Positions 16,253-24,576 of a stretch of DNA of 44,640 nucleotides are shown piece by piece. The notes below the pieces were generated by a model that saw nothing but the letters and a program-made list of their open reading frames with translations, made no database searches and was not told the DNA's origin. Within the stretch, counting starts at the first letter, position 1; each line of letters starts with the position of its first letter. This DNA comes from a virus. The stretch covers positions 1 through 44,640 of the IMG/VR virus record IMGVR_UViG_3300043570_002521. One strand, 5' to 3'. The position numbers were made by a program, and so were the translations under genes.

Positions 16253-18058
16253 ATGTGTTATATTTCTACTAAAAGATTAAATTTGGAAAACAATACATCT
16301 GAAAATTCTAATTTAACAATAGAACAACGAGCGATATCTATCCTTGAAACTTATCAGGGGGCAAATAACTATATCCTAAAATTAAAATTCCAAAAGGAAA
16401 CTAACAAAAGATTCTTCCCGACTCGGGCACAATCTGACTACATAATAAATTTTAACGAAGTAACACCAAAGGTAGCCAAAAGATGGGTTGATTTAGACCC
16501 CTACTTTGCCAAAAAAATTGCTGATGAAAAATTATTACTTAAAATCCCCGAACAGGTATGGGTGGAAAAGCTATTAGTTGAGAAAGAAAAATCCTACCAC
16601 GTTTGGGGAAAAGTTTTAGAATCTGAAACAATCCACGATTTTTGGTTACCTAAAGGTGCTTTGATTAAAACACACACAATTAAGAATATTGTGGTAGATT
16701 ATTCAAAATACTCTAATCGTCCACCATTAGAACATCAAAAAGAAGCTATCGAAAAACTTGCCGGTTCTAAAAGGTTTATTCTTGCCGATGATATGGGATT
16801 AGGTAAAACCACCGCAACCATTATCGCCGCTTTAGAGACGGGTGCAAAGAAAATATTAATTGTTTGTCCGGCATCTCTTAAAATTAACTGGCAAAGAGAA
16901 ATTGAGAACTATACCGATAGAAGTGTTTATATCTCTGAAGGTAAGAATTTTTCAATAGAACACGATTTTGTTATTGTAAATTACGATATTCTTAAAAACT
17001 TCTACGATTTGAAAGGTAAATCAGAATCTTTAATAACACAAGGAAATTTTGATTTAATTATTTTGGATGAGGCTCATTATGTGAGTAATGGACAAGCCGC
17101 AAGAACCAAACTTGTTAATAGTTTTTCTAAAAGTTGTGAAAGAGTGTGGTTATTAACCGGGACACCGATGACTAACCGTCCAATGAATTATTTTAACTTA
17201 TTGGCTCTTATTGAGAGTCCGGTGGCTCAGAATTGGATGGCTTACGCTATTAGATATTGTCAAGGTTACCAATTCACCGCAGGAACTCGTAAAATATGGA
17301 ATGTAACCGGAGCATCCAATTTGGAAGAATTAAGAGACAGAACCTCAAGACAAGTTTTACGTAGGTTGAAAACGGAAGTGTTAGATTTACCTGAGAAAAT
17401 TATTACACCGGTTTATCTAAGATTAAAGTCAAAACTTTATGAAGGGTTGATGGGGGAATACTATGATTGGTATAATAAGAATCCCGATGAGTCAACATCT
17501 TTGACGGTTCAATTCAGTAAGTTAATGAAAGTTCGTCAGGTAATTGCTGAAGAAAAAATAAAAGATACTATAGAATTAGCTGAAAATATTTTGGAACAAG
17601 ACAAAAAAGTTATTATCTTTACCAACTTTACTGAAACATTAAACAGAATTGCCGACCATTTTGGAAAACAAGCGGTTAGATTAGATGGTTCAACATCAAA
17701 ACCTCAACGACAATATGCTGTTGACCAATTCCAAGATAATGAAAAGATTAAAGTCTTTGTTGGTAACGTAAAAGCTGCCGGTGTAGGTATCACATTAACC
17801 GCCGCTGAAGCAGTAATCATTAATGACTTATCATTTGTTCCGGGTGACTTAGCTCAAGCAGAAGACAGAGCATACAGATACGGACAAAAAAATTCGGTAT
17901 CAGTTTACTACCCAATATTTGATAACTCAATTGAAGGAATTATTTACGATATGGTAAATCAAAAGAAACAAAACATTGGAACCGTGATGGGGGACAATAT
18001 CTCTGAAAGTGGAGATTTTATCGGAGAACTTATGAATAAAATAAACAACCGGGGTTAA
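16253..18058 (+). CDS. SNF2-family DNA-dependent ATPase / annealing helicase-like
   Basis: The 601-residue protein has the full SNF2 helicase set: Q-like P-P-L-E-H-Q-K-E-A near 157, Walker A A-D-D-M-G-L-G-K-T (178-186), motif Ia V-C-P-A-S-L-K-I-N-W, motif II L-D-E-A-H (271-275), motif III L-T-G-T-P (301-305), and in the second lobe V-R-L-D-G-S-T, G-V-G-I-T-L-T and Q-A-E-D-R-A-Y-R-Y-G-Q. It looks like the compact SMARCAL1/HARP type more than T4 UvsW, which plays a comparable role in fork remodelling and recombination. The N-terminal 150 residues are a phage-type domain of unknown use. The ATG chosen is the first after the minus-strand start; TTG at about 16280 is a possible alternative. A stem-loop overlaps its stop. 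Confidence 0.85.
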   Translation: MCYISTKRLNLENNTSENSNLTIEQRAISILETYQGANNYILKLKFQKETNKRFFPTRAQSDYIINFNEVTPKVAKRWVDLDPYFAKKIADEKLLLKIPEQVWVEKLLVEKEKSYHVWGKVLESETIHDFWLPKGALIKTHTIKNIVVDYSKYSNRPPLEHQKEAIEKLAGSKRFILADDMGLGKTTATIIAALETGAKKILIVCPASLKINWQREIENYTDRSVYISEGKNFSIEHDFVIVNYDILKNFYDLKGKSESLITQGNFDLIILDEAHYVSNGQAARTKLVNSFSKSCERVWLLTGTPMTNRPMNYFNLLALIESPVAQNWMAYAIRYCQGYQFTAGTRKIWNVTGASNLEELRDRTSRQVLRRLKTEVLDLPEKIITPVYLRLKSKLYEGLMGEYYDWYNKNPDESTSLTVQFSKLMKVRQVIAEEKIKDTIELAENILEQDKKVIIFTNFTETLNRIADHFGKQAVRLDGSTSKPQRQYAVDQFQDNEKIKVFVGNVKAAGVGITLTAAEAVIINDLSFVPGDLAQAEDRAYRYGQKNSVSVYYPIFDNSIEGIIYDMVNQKKQNIGTVMGDNISESGDFIGELMNKINNRG

Positions 18059-18069
18059 TTCGGTTGTTT
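18043..18069 (+). terminator. Stem-loop over the stop codon of the SNF2 gene
   Basis: A perfect 9-bp stem (AAACAACCG with CGGTTGTTT) holds the TAA stop in its 9-base loop and ends in three T. The next promoter-like motif begins 4 bases later. Confidence 0.5.
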
Positions 18070-18072
18070 AGA

Positions 18073-18079
18073 TATTTAT
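18073..18079 (+). promoter_or_regulatory. TATTTAT promoter-like motif, putative nuclease gene
   Basis: The sequence is GATATTTATCGTAATAAACA, 25 bases before the ATG, right after the stem-loop that ends the SNF2 gene. Confidence 0.65.
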
Positions 18080-18097
18080 CGTAATAAACAAGCCTAT

Positions 18098-18982
18098 ATG
18101 AAAAATACAGAAAACAAGGTTAATCTATTAATTCAAGAGATTAACAAAAACGAAACGGACAGAAAAATATCATTAGTTTTATCAGAATCAAAAGCAGAAA
18201 AATGCTCACCATCTAAAGTTGAAGAAATTAGACAAGTATTCAACACAAACCCAAGAGTGAAAGAGTCGTTTAAAAACTCAATCAACCATATATTAAGAGA
18301 AGTGTTCCCTAACAATTATTACGCAAAAGGTAAATATGGTGAAGGGGAGATGTCCGGAATATACGATTTAGAACAAGAGGGTCGTTCAGTAATAAACAAA
18401 TTAAACACAAACTATAGTTGTTTTTGTGTGTTACTTAGAGATGTTAATAAAGTTTTATTATCTCAAAAACAACAACCAATATCGTTTCAAAACTCAGACT
18501 CATTTGAACAATTAAACCAAGTTAAACGTTTTGTTAACGTTATTGATGATTATAAAGACAGAATTTTTAATCCCGAGTCATCAACATTCCAATCTCTTAT
18601 GATGGTTTTAGGACAAACCCACGCTTGGGGTCAAAAACGAGAAGACACTACGGTCGAAATCCTTAAAAAACAATTTGGTAAAGATAATGTAAATGCTGTT
18701 GGTAAACTTGGTAGTAGTGAAGATATGATTGGTGGAATTGATTGTGAAATAATTATTGATGGTGAGAGAAAAACCGCACAAATTAAACCATTCACAAATA
18801 CCAAAACTGAAGACGGTAACACTATTGTTATGGGTTCAGGAAATGTTAAAAGATATAATACCGATTGGTTGATATTTGCCAAAAACAACAAAGAAATCCT
18901 GATATTTAACAATAAAAACGGTAAAATATGGGGTGGTAATTTTGTTTTCCCTGAAGAAAATTTAATTTATACTCTTAGCTGA
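18098..18982 (+). CDS. Putative PD-(D/E)XK-type nuclease
   Basis: The C-terminal half of this 294-residue protein has a restriction-endonuclease-like core: a helix with T-T-V-E-I-L-K-K-Q-F-G (E187), then G-G-I-D-C-E-I (D215), then K-T-A-Q-I-K-P (Q228-x-K230). The Q-x-K variant replaces the usual (D/E)-x-K but occurs in this superfamily. The N-terminal half is helical and polar, possibly a DNA-binding or regulatory part. A DNA cutting role, perhaps in recombination, repair or host DNA breakdown, is inferred. It follows the SNF2 gene by 39 bases and has its own TATTTAT motif 25 bases before the ATG (18073-18079). It could also be an inactive structural relative. Confidence 0.5.
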   Translation: MKNTENKVNLLIQEINKNETDRKISLVLSESKAEKCSPSKVEEIRQVFNTNPRVKESFKNSINHILREVFPNNYYAKGKYGEGEMSGIYDLEQEGRSVINKLNTNYSCFCVLLRDVNKVLLSQKQQPISFQNSDSFEQLNQVKRFVNVIDDYKDRIFNPESSTFQSLMMVLGQTHAWGQKREDTTVEILKKQFGKDNVNAVGKLGSSEDMIGGIDCEIIIDGERKTAQIKPFTNTKTEDGNTIVMGSGNVKRYNTDWLIFAKNNKEILIFNNKNGKIWGGNFVFPEENLIYTLS

Positions 18983-18989
18983 TATTTAT
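18983..18989 (+). promoter_or_regulatory. TATTTAT promoter-like motif, gp13-like gene
   Basis: The sequence is GATATTTATATAGAAACAC, 25 bases before the ATG, starting one base after the upstream TGA. It is almost the same as the motif of the tape measure gene (GTATTTATTTAGAAACAC). Confidence 0.65.
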
Positions 18990-19007
18990 ATAGAAACACA
19001 AATCTAT

Positions 19008-20129
19008 ATGGCTGGAATTGCAGAACCGGAAAGAACCCAACTTTACACACGAATCAAACACTTATTGGGTGCACCACTTCGTTCGATTGAAATCGAAGAC
19101 GAAATGATGGATAGTTTAATGGAATTGTCAATTAGTGATTATTCCCAATATGTTCAAGATTGGTTAATTGAATCCCAATGGACATCCCTATATAATCTTA
19201 ACTTAGATACTCAATCATTATCAAGAGCATTCATAACTAAAAGTTTAGACTATGAAACTCGATACACTTACGCTTATTCAAAAATTGTTGGATTACAAGC
19301 CGGTGGTGATTGGGAACTTAAAAAAGATTATATTGATTTAGTTGCTCATCAACAAATTTATGAAATCCCTGCTAATAGAGAAATCAATGAAGTTATGTGG
19401 TATACACCCGCAGAACTTAATAGTATGTTATTAGACCCTTGGACTTTTGGTTCATTGGGTGCCGGTGGTATTGGTGGACCGGGTGGGTTTGCTCAGATGG
19501 GTATGTCAGGTTCAATGTTTATGATGCCAGCGTTTGATATGTTATTGAGAATGCAAGAGAATAATATTCAACGAAGAATTATTGCCGGTGATTTAACTTA
19601 TAGAATTACAGCTTTACCTGAAGGTAAAAAGGCGTTACATTTAATGCAAGTTCCCGGTGGTAAATTTGACTTTGGTAGTGCAACAATGAAAAGAGGTAAA
19701 GTTTGGTATTGGTATTATGACGTAGGTCCTGCAGATAGAGACAAATGTTTAAAATCAAATCCGGACATTATTAAATTACCTTCAGATGTTCCGTTAGAAG
19801 GAATTGATTGGGTAGATTTAAATAACCCCGCTCAAGTTTGGATTCGTCGTTGGTTTACCGCTTATGTTAAAGAAACTTTAGCGAGAGTTCGTGGTAAATT
19901 TAGTGGTAATGTTAAAACACCTGATAGCGAGTTAACAATGGACTATCAATCATTAGCGACAGAAGCTAAAGATGAAAAGACTAAATTAATTGAAGAATTG
20001 ATTGGTGCTGAAGGTAGGTTAACAAGATTAAAACCTGAAAAAGTAATGGAACGAGAGGCATTAATCGCAGAGAACTTAAACAAACAGTTAAAGTTCAGAG
20101 CAATGCCAAGACAAATATACGTAATTTAA
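19008..20129 (+). CDS. Neck protein, gp13-like
   Basis: The 373-residue protein has the gp13-type pattern: an N-terminal helical part with E-I-E-D-E-M-M-D-S-L (residues 22-34), a Y-E-I-P strand, a Gly/Met-rich insertion (residues about 145-175, with several G-G and M-F-M-M), and near residue 275 N-N-P-A-Q-V-W-I-R-R-W-F-T-A-Y-V-K-E-T-L-A-R-V-R-G-K-F-S-G. The last 90 residues are helical. In T4, gp13 and gp14 form the neck that joins head and tail. The promoter-like motif is at 18983-18989, 25 bases before the ATG, starting one base after the TGA of the nuclease gene. Confidence 0.65.
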   Translation: MAGIAEPERTQLYTRIKHLLGAPLRSIEIEDEMMDSLMELSISDYSQYVQDWLIESQWTSLYNLNLDTQSLSRAFITKSLDYETRYTYAYSKIVGLQAGGDWELKKDYIDLVAHQQIYEIPANREINEVMWYTPAELNSMLLDPWTFGSLGAGGIGGPGGFAQMGMSGSMFMMPAFDMLLRMQENNIQRRIIAGDLTYRITALPEGKKALHLMQVPGGKFDFGSATMKRGKVWYWYYDVGPADRDKCLKSNPDIIKLPSDVPLEGIDWVDLNNPAQVWIRRWFTAYVKETLARVRGKFSGNVKTPDSELTMDYQSLATEAKDEKTKLIEELIGAEGRLTRLKPEKVMEREALIAENLNKQLKFRAMPRQIYVI

Positions 20130-20134
20130 TTTAT

Positions 20135-20479
20135 ATGACATTTATAACAAGAACAAAAATTGGGAACAAATTATTTGGCTCAATGTCCAATTTAAACACA
20201 ACTAACCCTATTCAAACAGTTACGGTTCCGGAACATAGAACTAATGGCGAAGAATTCATCTTAGTTAAAGATGTCCCTAATTGTAAAATAATATTAGACC
20301 AAAGTAGTACTGAACACATTGTAATAAAGTCATTAACTAATGTTTTAATAGTTCCATTTATGGGTCTTATTGATGAACAATATGATGAAATATTAATTGA
20401 AAGAGGTGCTGCCGTTGAATTATTCCGGGTTGACGGTAATTGGTATATTCTTTCAAGTGATGGGGTAAAACTACAATAA
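20135..20479 (+). CDS. Unknown small beta-rich protein, probably virion-associated
   Basis: This 114-residue protein follows the gp13-like gene by 5 bases, with no promoter of its own, so it is co-transcribed. Residues 35-112 look like a run of beta strands (E-F-I-L-V, C-K-I-I-L-D, H-I-V-I-K-S-L-T-N-V-L-I-V-P, Y-D-E-I-L-I, A-A-V-E-L-F-R-V, N-W-Y-I-L-S). The pattern suits a small virion or head-tail protein. I do not recognise a family. A strong terminator follows directly. Confidence 0.5.
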   Translation: MTFITRTKIGNKLFGSMSNLNTTNPIQTVTVPEHRTNGEEFILVKDVPNCKIILDQSSTEHIVIKSLTNVLIVPFMGLIDEQYDEILIERGAAVELFRVDGNWYILSSDGVKLQ

Positions 20480-20505
20480 AAAAGGTGTCGTATTCGACAC
20501 CTTTT
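20480..20505. terminator. Bidirectional terminator between convergent genes
   Basis: AAAAGGTGTCG and CGACACCTTTT form a perfect 11-bp stem with a TATT loop, A-rich before and T-rich after, so it works on both strands. It ends the gp13-like operon and the DNA polymerase gene, whose stop codon is 6 bases away. Confidence 0.9.
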
Positions 20506-20510
20506 CTGTT

Positions 20511-23300
20511 TTAATTAATATGTTCTTCCCAACCTGGTTCTGCCAATTCATAAATGTATTCAGAACTAACACCAACTCTATCCCAAAACTTTAATTCCAA
20601 ATCAGTTATTGTTAATAAATCCTCAATCGTATCTTGGTCCCCTTCTTTATTTGGTATACCTCCAACCAACTCACATTGAGTCTTAGTAAAAAACCCTCTA
20701 TCTTCAGGGTTAGCAATTAATAAACTTTCTCTTAACTCCTTATTAAAAACAATTAATAATGGTTCCACTTTTTTATTAAATGTTGAGATTGCTCTTGCAA
20801 CATTATAATCTCCGGTTAAGTCAGGGTTATTCTCAATTTCGGTTTGGTCCAACATATAACAATTAAGTTGTATTGTTGAGGTAGACTTATCTTCAGGTTC
20901 CATACCATTAACTGATGTAAATAAATCCAATTCTTTTTTAGTGTAATTGTTTTTTGTGATTTTTTGAACATCTCCGTGTGACGCTTTTAAACCATTATTG
21001 ACATAGCTAATAACATCTCCCAATGAAACTTTTAAGTCGTGTTTGATAGCCAATTCCATATGAGCCATTCTACTCATCAATGAACCCGCCTTTGTTTTCT
21101 GACCACATCTCTTTTTATAATCTTCAACAGATAGTTTAACTCTCGCTCTTTGAGCGATTTGTTTTAATGGGATTTGTTGGTTGTATATTCTTTGGTGATA
21201 CTCAAAATACCACTCAACGAATTCTTGTCCTTTTCCTTCTAATAACAATTTCACACCTTTATCTAAAAACACCTCAATGTATAGTGGTAATTTCTTAGAT
21301 TTAATTGAGTTCCCGGTTAATTTAATTTTACCATTAGATTCCATTGTTGCGTAGTTCTTTCTACTCAAGTTAATACAAGAATCCCAAGTTCCATCACAAT
21401 CTAACCCCATCTCACCTTTCATAAACAAATCATTGTATTCTGCGGTGTCGGCGTAATATCCTCTGTATTCTTTACCCTCTTTAACTAACCAATTTAGTCC
21501 TTTACCAATATAAACTCTATCATCAACACCCTCATCCGGTAAACTAAAGTTAACACCATCCGTATCAAGTACCAAAGGTGTGTATCCTCGTTTAACAAAG
21601 TATTTTACCATTTGACGAAGATATTGTCTTCCGGTGCAGGTAATTCTTTCACCACTATTCATTTCCCCCCACTCATAAACGTGTGGTGCTGATAATCCAC
21701 CAAACATCGAGTTAATAAAGATTTTTAATGGTAATTGTTTTCTATCGTATGAAAGTGATTTTTTAGAATCAATTGATTTATACTCCGACGCCAAGTTTTT
21801 ATACATAATACGAGCATTACGGAAATAAGTTAACATCCCTTTCATCCCACCCATAACATCACACTCAGGGAACACGTCGTGAACCAATTGAATAGACGGA
21901 TATAGGGAAGAGTAATCGAGTTTTAATACGTTGGTAGAGTAACCCACCTTAAGTAGTCTTGAAAGTCCTCCTACGAAGTCTGTCTTCTCTTCTTTTGCTG
22001 GAATAGCTAATTTGTTCTTGTAAGACCAAGCCAACATAATCATTCTCCATAGAGTTGCGGTTCCCATTGTGGAAACTCTCTCGTATGTTGTTGGTACCAT
22101 TGATGCTAATAGAAACGTTCCTTGGTTGAATTCATCATCCACTGTCAACGTTTCCTCTAAGTCATCGTCAAGATATCTCTCCACAATATTATCTCCGGTA
22201 ACCTTTAAGTATTTCCCCGGGAATCTTGTATCTAAATTATTAAAGTCCGGATTATCGGCTCTTTTATATTTCCCATTCTCAACATTTAACCAATATTCCT
22301 CCTTTTTGGCATACATCGGTCCAATTTCTAAGTGGTCAATATAAACTCGGTCGGGGGCTTCAGCTTTAATGTATTGAGTAATGTATTTAAGTCCTGCGGA
22401 TTTAATACTTGAATTGATTGCTTGTGCTCTACGAACTGAGTGGATAATATCAATAATATTATAACCCCACAATTGAGTTTGTGAGAATCTCTCTACCTCG
22501 TTGGCAAGTTTTAACATACCGTCTTTTTGAGATATGGGTCTTGCCGGGTTTAGTGATTTAGCGATTTTTTTGATGTCCAAGTTAAGTGCTTTGCATCTCT
22601 CAAATATCCAAAACCAGTCAAAGTTTGCTGAATTGTATCCACCAATGATTGATGGTTTAAGTTCATCGATAATGTTGAAGAACTCAACTAATCCTCTTCG
22701 TTCTTGGTCCTCATCCGCACATTCAATAACTTTTTGGTATCCTTTATTGGTTTTGATTCCAATCATAAATATACGACCGTCTTTAGGTTCAAGAGCAGTC
22801 GTCTCCAAGTCAAATCCGAGTCGGGTGATGTCATTGTATTCTTCATACCCTTTGAATAGTCTTTTCTCTCTTGAAATTAAATATTGTTCTACCGGTGGGA
22901 GAACTGTTAATTTTCCTTTTGTCTTTTCACCCCACGGGTCTACACCACCCTCTTTAAAGAATTGGATGAGTGAACGATAACCCTTCATTGATTTAACCAT
23001 ATATTTGAGACCCTTTTCTAATCTCTCATTACCTTTGGTTTCTAACTTATCAATGATGATTCCGTGTTTTTTCATCGCATCTTTTTGTAAGTCTTTAGAT
23101 TTTGAATAAAAGTTCAAATCTCTCAAGTCTCCAACCCAAGCAAATGCCGTAAATGTATCTTTTTTGATTATTTTTCCCTGACTCGGGATTTCTTTAATTT
23201 TGTAGACTGAATCTGATACGTAATCATATTCAATCGCAACTATGTGCTCTTCGGGGTCATTCCCTTCAAGGAATGCCTTAATTTCTTCTTGTGTTATCAT
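20511..23300 (-). CDS. 43: DNA polymerase, family B (gp43-like) with proofreading exonuclease
   Basis: The 929-residue protein is close to T4 gp43 (898). Exonuclease motif I F-D-L-E-T-T (D164, E166) and motif II Y-N-S-A-N-F-D (D228) are present, and a possible motif III has Y-N-I-I-D-I-I. Polymerase motif A L-D-Y-S-S-L-Y-P-S (D462), motif B K-I-F-I-N-S-M-F-G-G (K526, N530) and motif C L-D-T-D-G-V-N (D579, D581) are all in order. Motif C has Gly where the usual sequence is D-T-D-S. The C-terminus has polar helices. It copies the phage genome and is the only clear replication gene here. It has a leader of about 60 bases with a small hairpin, a promoter-like motif (23360-23366), and lies between two terminators, so it is a single-gene unit. 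Confidence 0.95.
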   Translation of the reverse strand: MITQEEIKAFLEGNDPEEHIVAIEYDYVSDSVYKIKEIPSQGKIIKKDTFTAFAWVGDLRDLNFYSKSKDLQKDAMKKHGIIIDKLETKGNERLEKGLKYMVKSMKGYRSLIQFFKEGGVDPWGEKTKGKLTVLPPVEQYLISREKRLFKGYEEYNDITRLGFDLETTALEPKDGRIFMIGIKTNKGYQKVIECADEDQERRGLVEFFNIIDELKPSIIGGYNSANFDWFWIFERCKALNLDIKKIAKSLNPARPISQKDGMLKLANEVERFSQTQLWGYNIIDIIHSVRRAQAINSSIKSAGLKYITQYIKAEAPDRVYIDHLEIGPMYAKKEEYWLNVENGKYKRADNPDFNNLDTRFPGKYLKVTGDNIVERYLDDDLEETLTVDDEFNQGTFLLASMVPTTYERVSTMGTATLWRMIMLAWSYKNKLAIPAKEEKTDFVGGLSRLLKVGYSTNVLKLDYSSLYPSIQLVHDVFPECDVMGGMKGMLTYFRNARIMYKNLASEYKSIDSKKSLSYDRKQLPLKIFINSMFGGLSAPHVYEWGEMNSGERITCTGRQYLRQMVKYFVKRGYTPLVLDTDGVNFSLPDEGVDDRVYIGKGLNWLVKEGKEYRGYYADTAEYNDLFMKGEMGLDCDGTWDSCINLSRKNYATMESNGKIKLTGNSIKSKKLPLYIEVFLDKGVKLLLEGKGQEFVEWYFEYHQRIYNQQIPLKQIAQRARVKLSVEDYKKRCGQKTKAGSLMSRMAHMELAIKHDLKVSLGDVISYVNNGLKASHGDVQKITKNNYTKKELDLFTSVNGMEPEDKSTSTIQLNCYMLDQTEIENNPDLTGDYNVARAISTFNKKVEPLLIVFNKELRESLLIANPEDRGFFTKTQCELVGGIPNKEGDQDTIEDLLTITDLELKFWDRVGVSSEYIYELAEPGWEEHIN

Positions 23301-23330
23301 AATTATATTTTTTAGATTGACATATTGGCT

Positions 23331-23344
23331 CCGATATAAATCGG
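23331..23344 (-). other. Small hairpin in the DNA polymerase leader
   Basis: The minus strand has CCGAT-TTAT-ATCGG (5-bp stem, 4-base loop) about 30 bases before the polymerase ATG. T4 gp43 binds a hairpin in its own mRNA leader to repress translation. A similar role here is only a suggestion. Confidence 0.3.
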
Positions 23345-23359
23345 GTTTGTCTTGTTTCT

Positions 23360-23366
23360 ATAAATA
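23360..23366 (-). promoter_or_regulatory. TATTTAT promoter-like motif, DNA polymerase
   Basis: The sense sequence is TATATTTATAGAAACAAG. It lies about 60 bases before the ATG, farther than at most late genes, leaving room for a leader with a small hairpin. Confidence 0.5.
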
Positions 23367-23395
23367 TATTGTAATAATCTCATTTAGTCAAATAC

Positions 23396-23422
23396 AAAAA
23401 AAAAAGACCCGAAGGTCTTTTT
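23396..23422 (-). terminator. UUCG-loop terminator after the LCIB-like gene
   Basis: On the minus strand the stem AAAAAGACC / GGTCTTTTT has a UUCG tetraloop, and the 3' arm runs into ten U in a row. It is 4 bases after the stop of the LCIB-like gene and isolates the polymerase unit. Confidence 0.9.
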
Positions 23423-23425
23423 GTT

Positions 23426-24499
23426 TTATAATGGTAATCCTGAAACATATTCTGATGTTAGGTCAACCCAACCACCGTTAATACTATATTTCCAAAATTG
23501 GTCGATATTAACGTATGATTCATATCCATAATCTGTATTAATAAAAACACCACTAGTGAAAAATATCTCAGTAGAAGGTCTTGATAATAACACACTATTT
23601 GTTGCTCCCGATAAATTAGCAAATAAATAAGTAAATGCGTTTTCTTTAATTTTATTTGTTGAAAAAATCATTTGTTTATTATATATTTCTTCCGATGTTC
23701 CCGTAAATCCTGATAATGTACCACGAAACGGCCATAAGATATCAACTAACTTATAAAATTCATAATCTCCTGAACCTGAATAAGTACTAAATGTTGGTGT
23801 GGTAGCACTCCAAGTTGTTAATACCTCACCTATGGCTCCCGCCACAGCTCCACAAGTATTATCTGTGATACTATCTGGTTTACCTTTTCTTAACATTCTT
23901 CCCGCACGACCATCTATTGTTACACCAATATGAGGTGTACTTGTTATAAATAAAGTTCCGCCACTTGTAATGTGGCTAGCCCAAGCACCTAACCCAACAG
24001 TTCCAACAAATGGGAACCCTGCTAAACCACCTGACATAAACGGACCAAGAAATGTGTTCATAGAAGTTGGAAATTGTCCAATATTATCAACACCTGTAAA
24101 TACGGGACCATCAACATCATCAGAACATATACCTTCGGCGTAAATAATATCATCAGGGGAATAACCTTTACTAGTAATAAATCCTTTTGTATACTCACCC
24201 CAAGATTCCGATAACGTTGACGAAGAATATGCTAAACCACCTTCCGGATTAACAATACCTCTAAGGGTAGTTGTATAACCTGATTGTAATGGAGCCGGCG
24301 CCGGCACATTAAAATTGTAACTATAGTTATATTCTAAAACATTAATATCATAATTACCATATGGATATGGTGTAATATTATTAAATGGTATTGTCTGAAT
24401 ACCTAAATTTTGTGGTGTCCCTCCGGATGCTGGAGTAAAGGTAACAGACGCGGTTTTACCTATTAAATTATTACTGATAATTCTTAAACCTATTGACAT
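23426..24499 (-). CDS. Virion-type protein with LCIB/LCIC-like beta-carbonic-anhydrase domain
   Basis: Residues 1-68 form an N-terminal domain also found at the start of the fibre protein at 37557-38624 (N-x-x-G-x-x-A/T, F-x-P, N-L-G-x-Q-x-x-P, Y-G-x-Y, then N-V-P). Residues about 100-260 resemble the LCIB/LCIC carbonic anhydrase family: G-I-C-S-D-D (C125, D127), then G-G-L-A-G-F-P-F-V-G-T-V-G-L-G-A (157-172), S-H-I (H176), T-P-H-I-G-V (H190), G-R-M-L-R and N-T-C-G-A-V (C216). C125, H190 and C216 are in the order and spacing expected of the zinc ligands. In this family the reaction is CO2 to bicarbonate, but several members are inactive alone. The last 90 residues look like a small beta fibre tip. 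A UUCG-loop terminator follows. Confidence 0.6.
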   Translation of the reverse strand: MSIGLRIISNNLIGKTASVTFTPASGGTPQNLGIQTIPFNNITPYPYGNYDINVLEYNYSYNFNVPAPAPLQSGYTTTLRGIVNPEGGLAYSSSTLSESWGEYTKGFITSKGYSPDDIIYAEGICSDDVDGPVFTGVDNIGQFPTSMNTFLGPFMSGGLAGFPFVGTVGLGAWASHITSGGTLFITSTPHIGVTIDGRAGRMLRKGKPDSITDNTCGAVAGAIGEVLTTWSATTPTFSTYSGSGDYEFYKLVDILWPFRGTLSGFTGTSEEIYNKQMIFSTNKIKENAFTYLFANLSGATNSVLLSRPSTEIFFTSGVFINTDYGYESYVNIDQFWKYSINGGWVDLTSEYVSGLPL

Positions 24500-24530
24500 A
24501 ATTATTTTTTTTGTTTTTTTTTATTTATTT

Positions 24531-24537
24531 ATAAATA
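24531..24537 (-). promoter_or_regulatory. TATTTAT promoter-like motif, LCIB-like gene
   Basis: The sense sequence is GATATTTATAAATAAATAAA, 38 bases before the ATG. The downstream leader is almost only A, fitting initiation without a Shine-Dalgarno sequence. Confidence 0.6.
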
Positions 24538-24576
24538 TCAAACACTTTAAAAAAGTTAAAGTAAAATGTTTGATAT
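24535..24576 (-). terminator. Long stem-loop at the end of the 228-residue gene
   Basis: ATATCAAAC and GTTTGATAT form an outer 9-bp stem, with a second 7-bp stem (ACTTTAA/TTAAAGT) inside that includes the stop codon. It overlaps the promoter-like motif of the next gene. It may be a terminator or an mRNA end structure. Confidence 0.4.

Noticed and set aside
22534-22980. A 148-residue plus-strand frame within the polymerase gene
   Set aside because: It lies wholly opposite conserved exonuclease motifs, has no promoter-like motif and reads like random composition.
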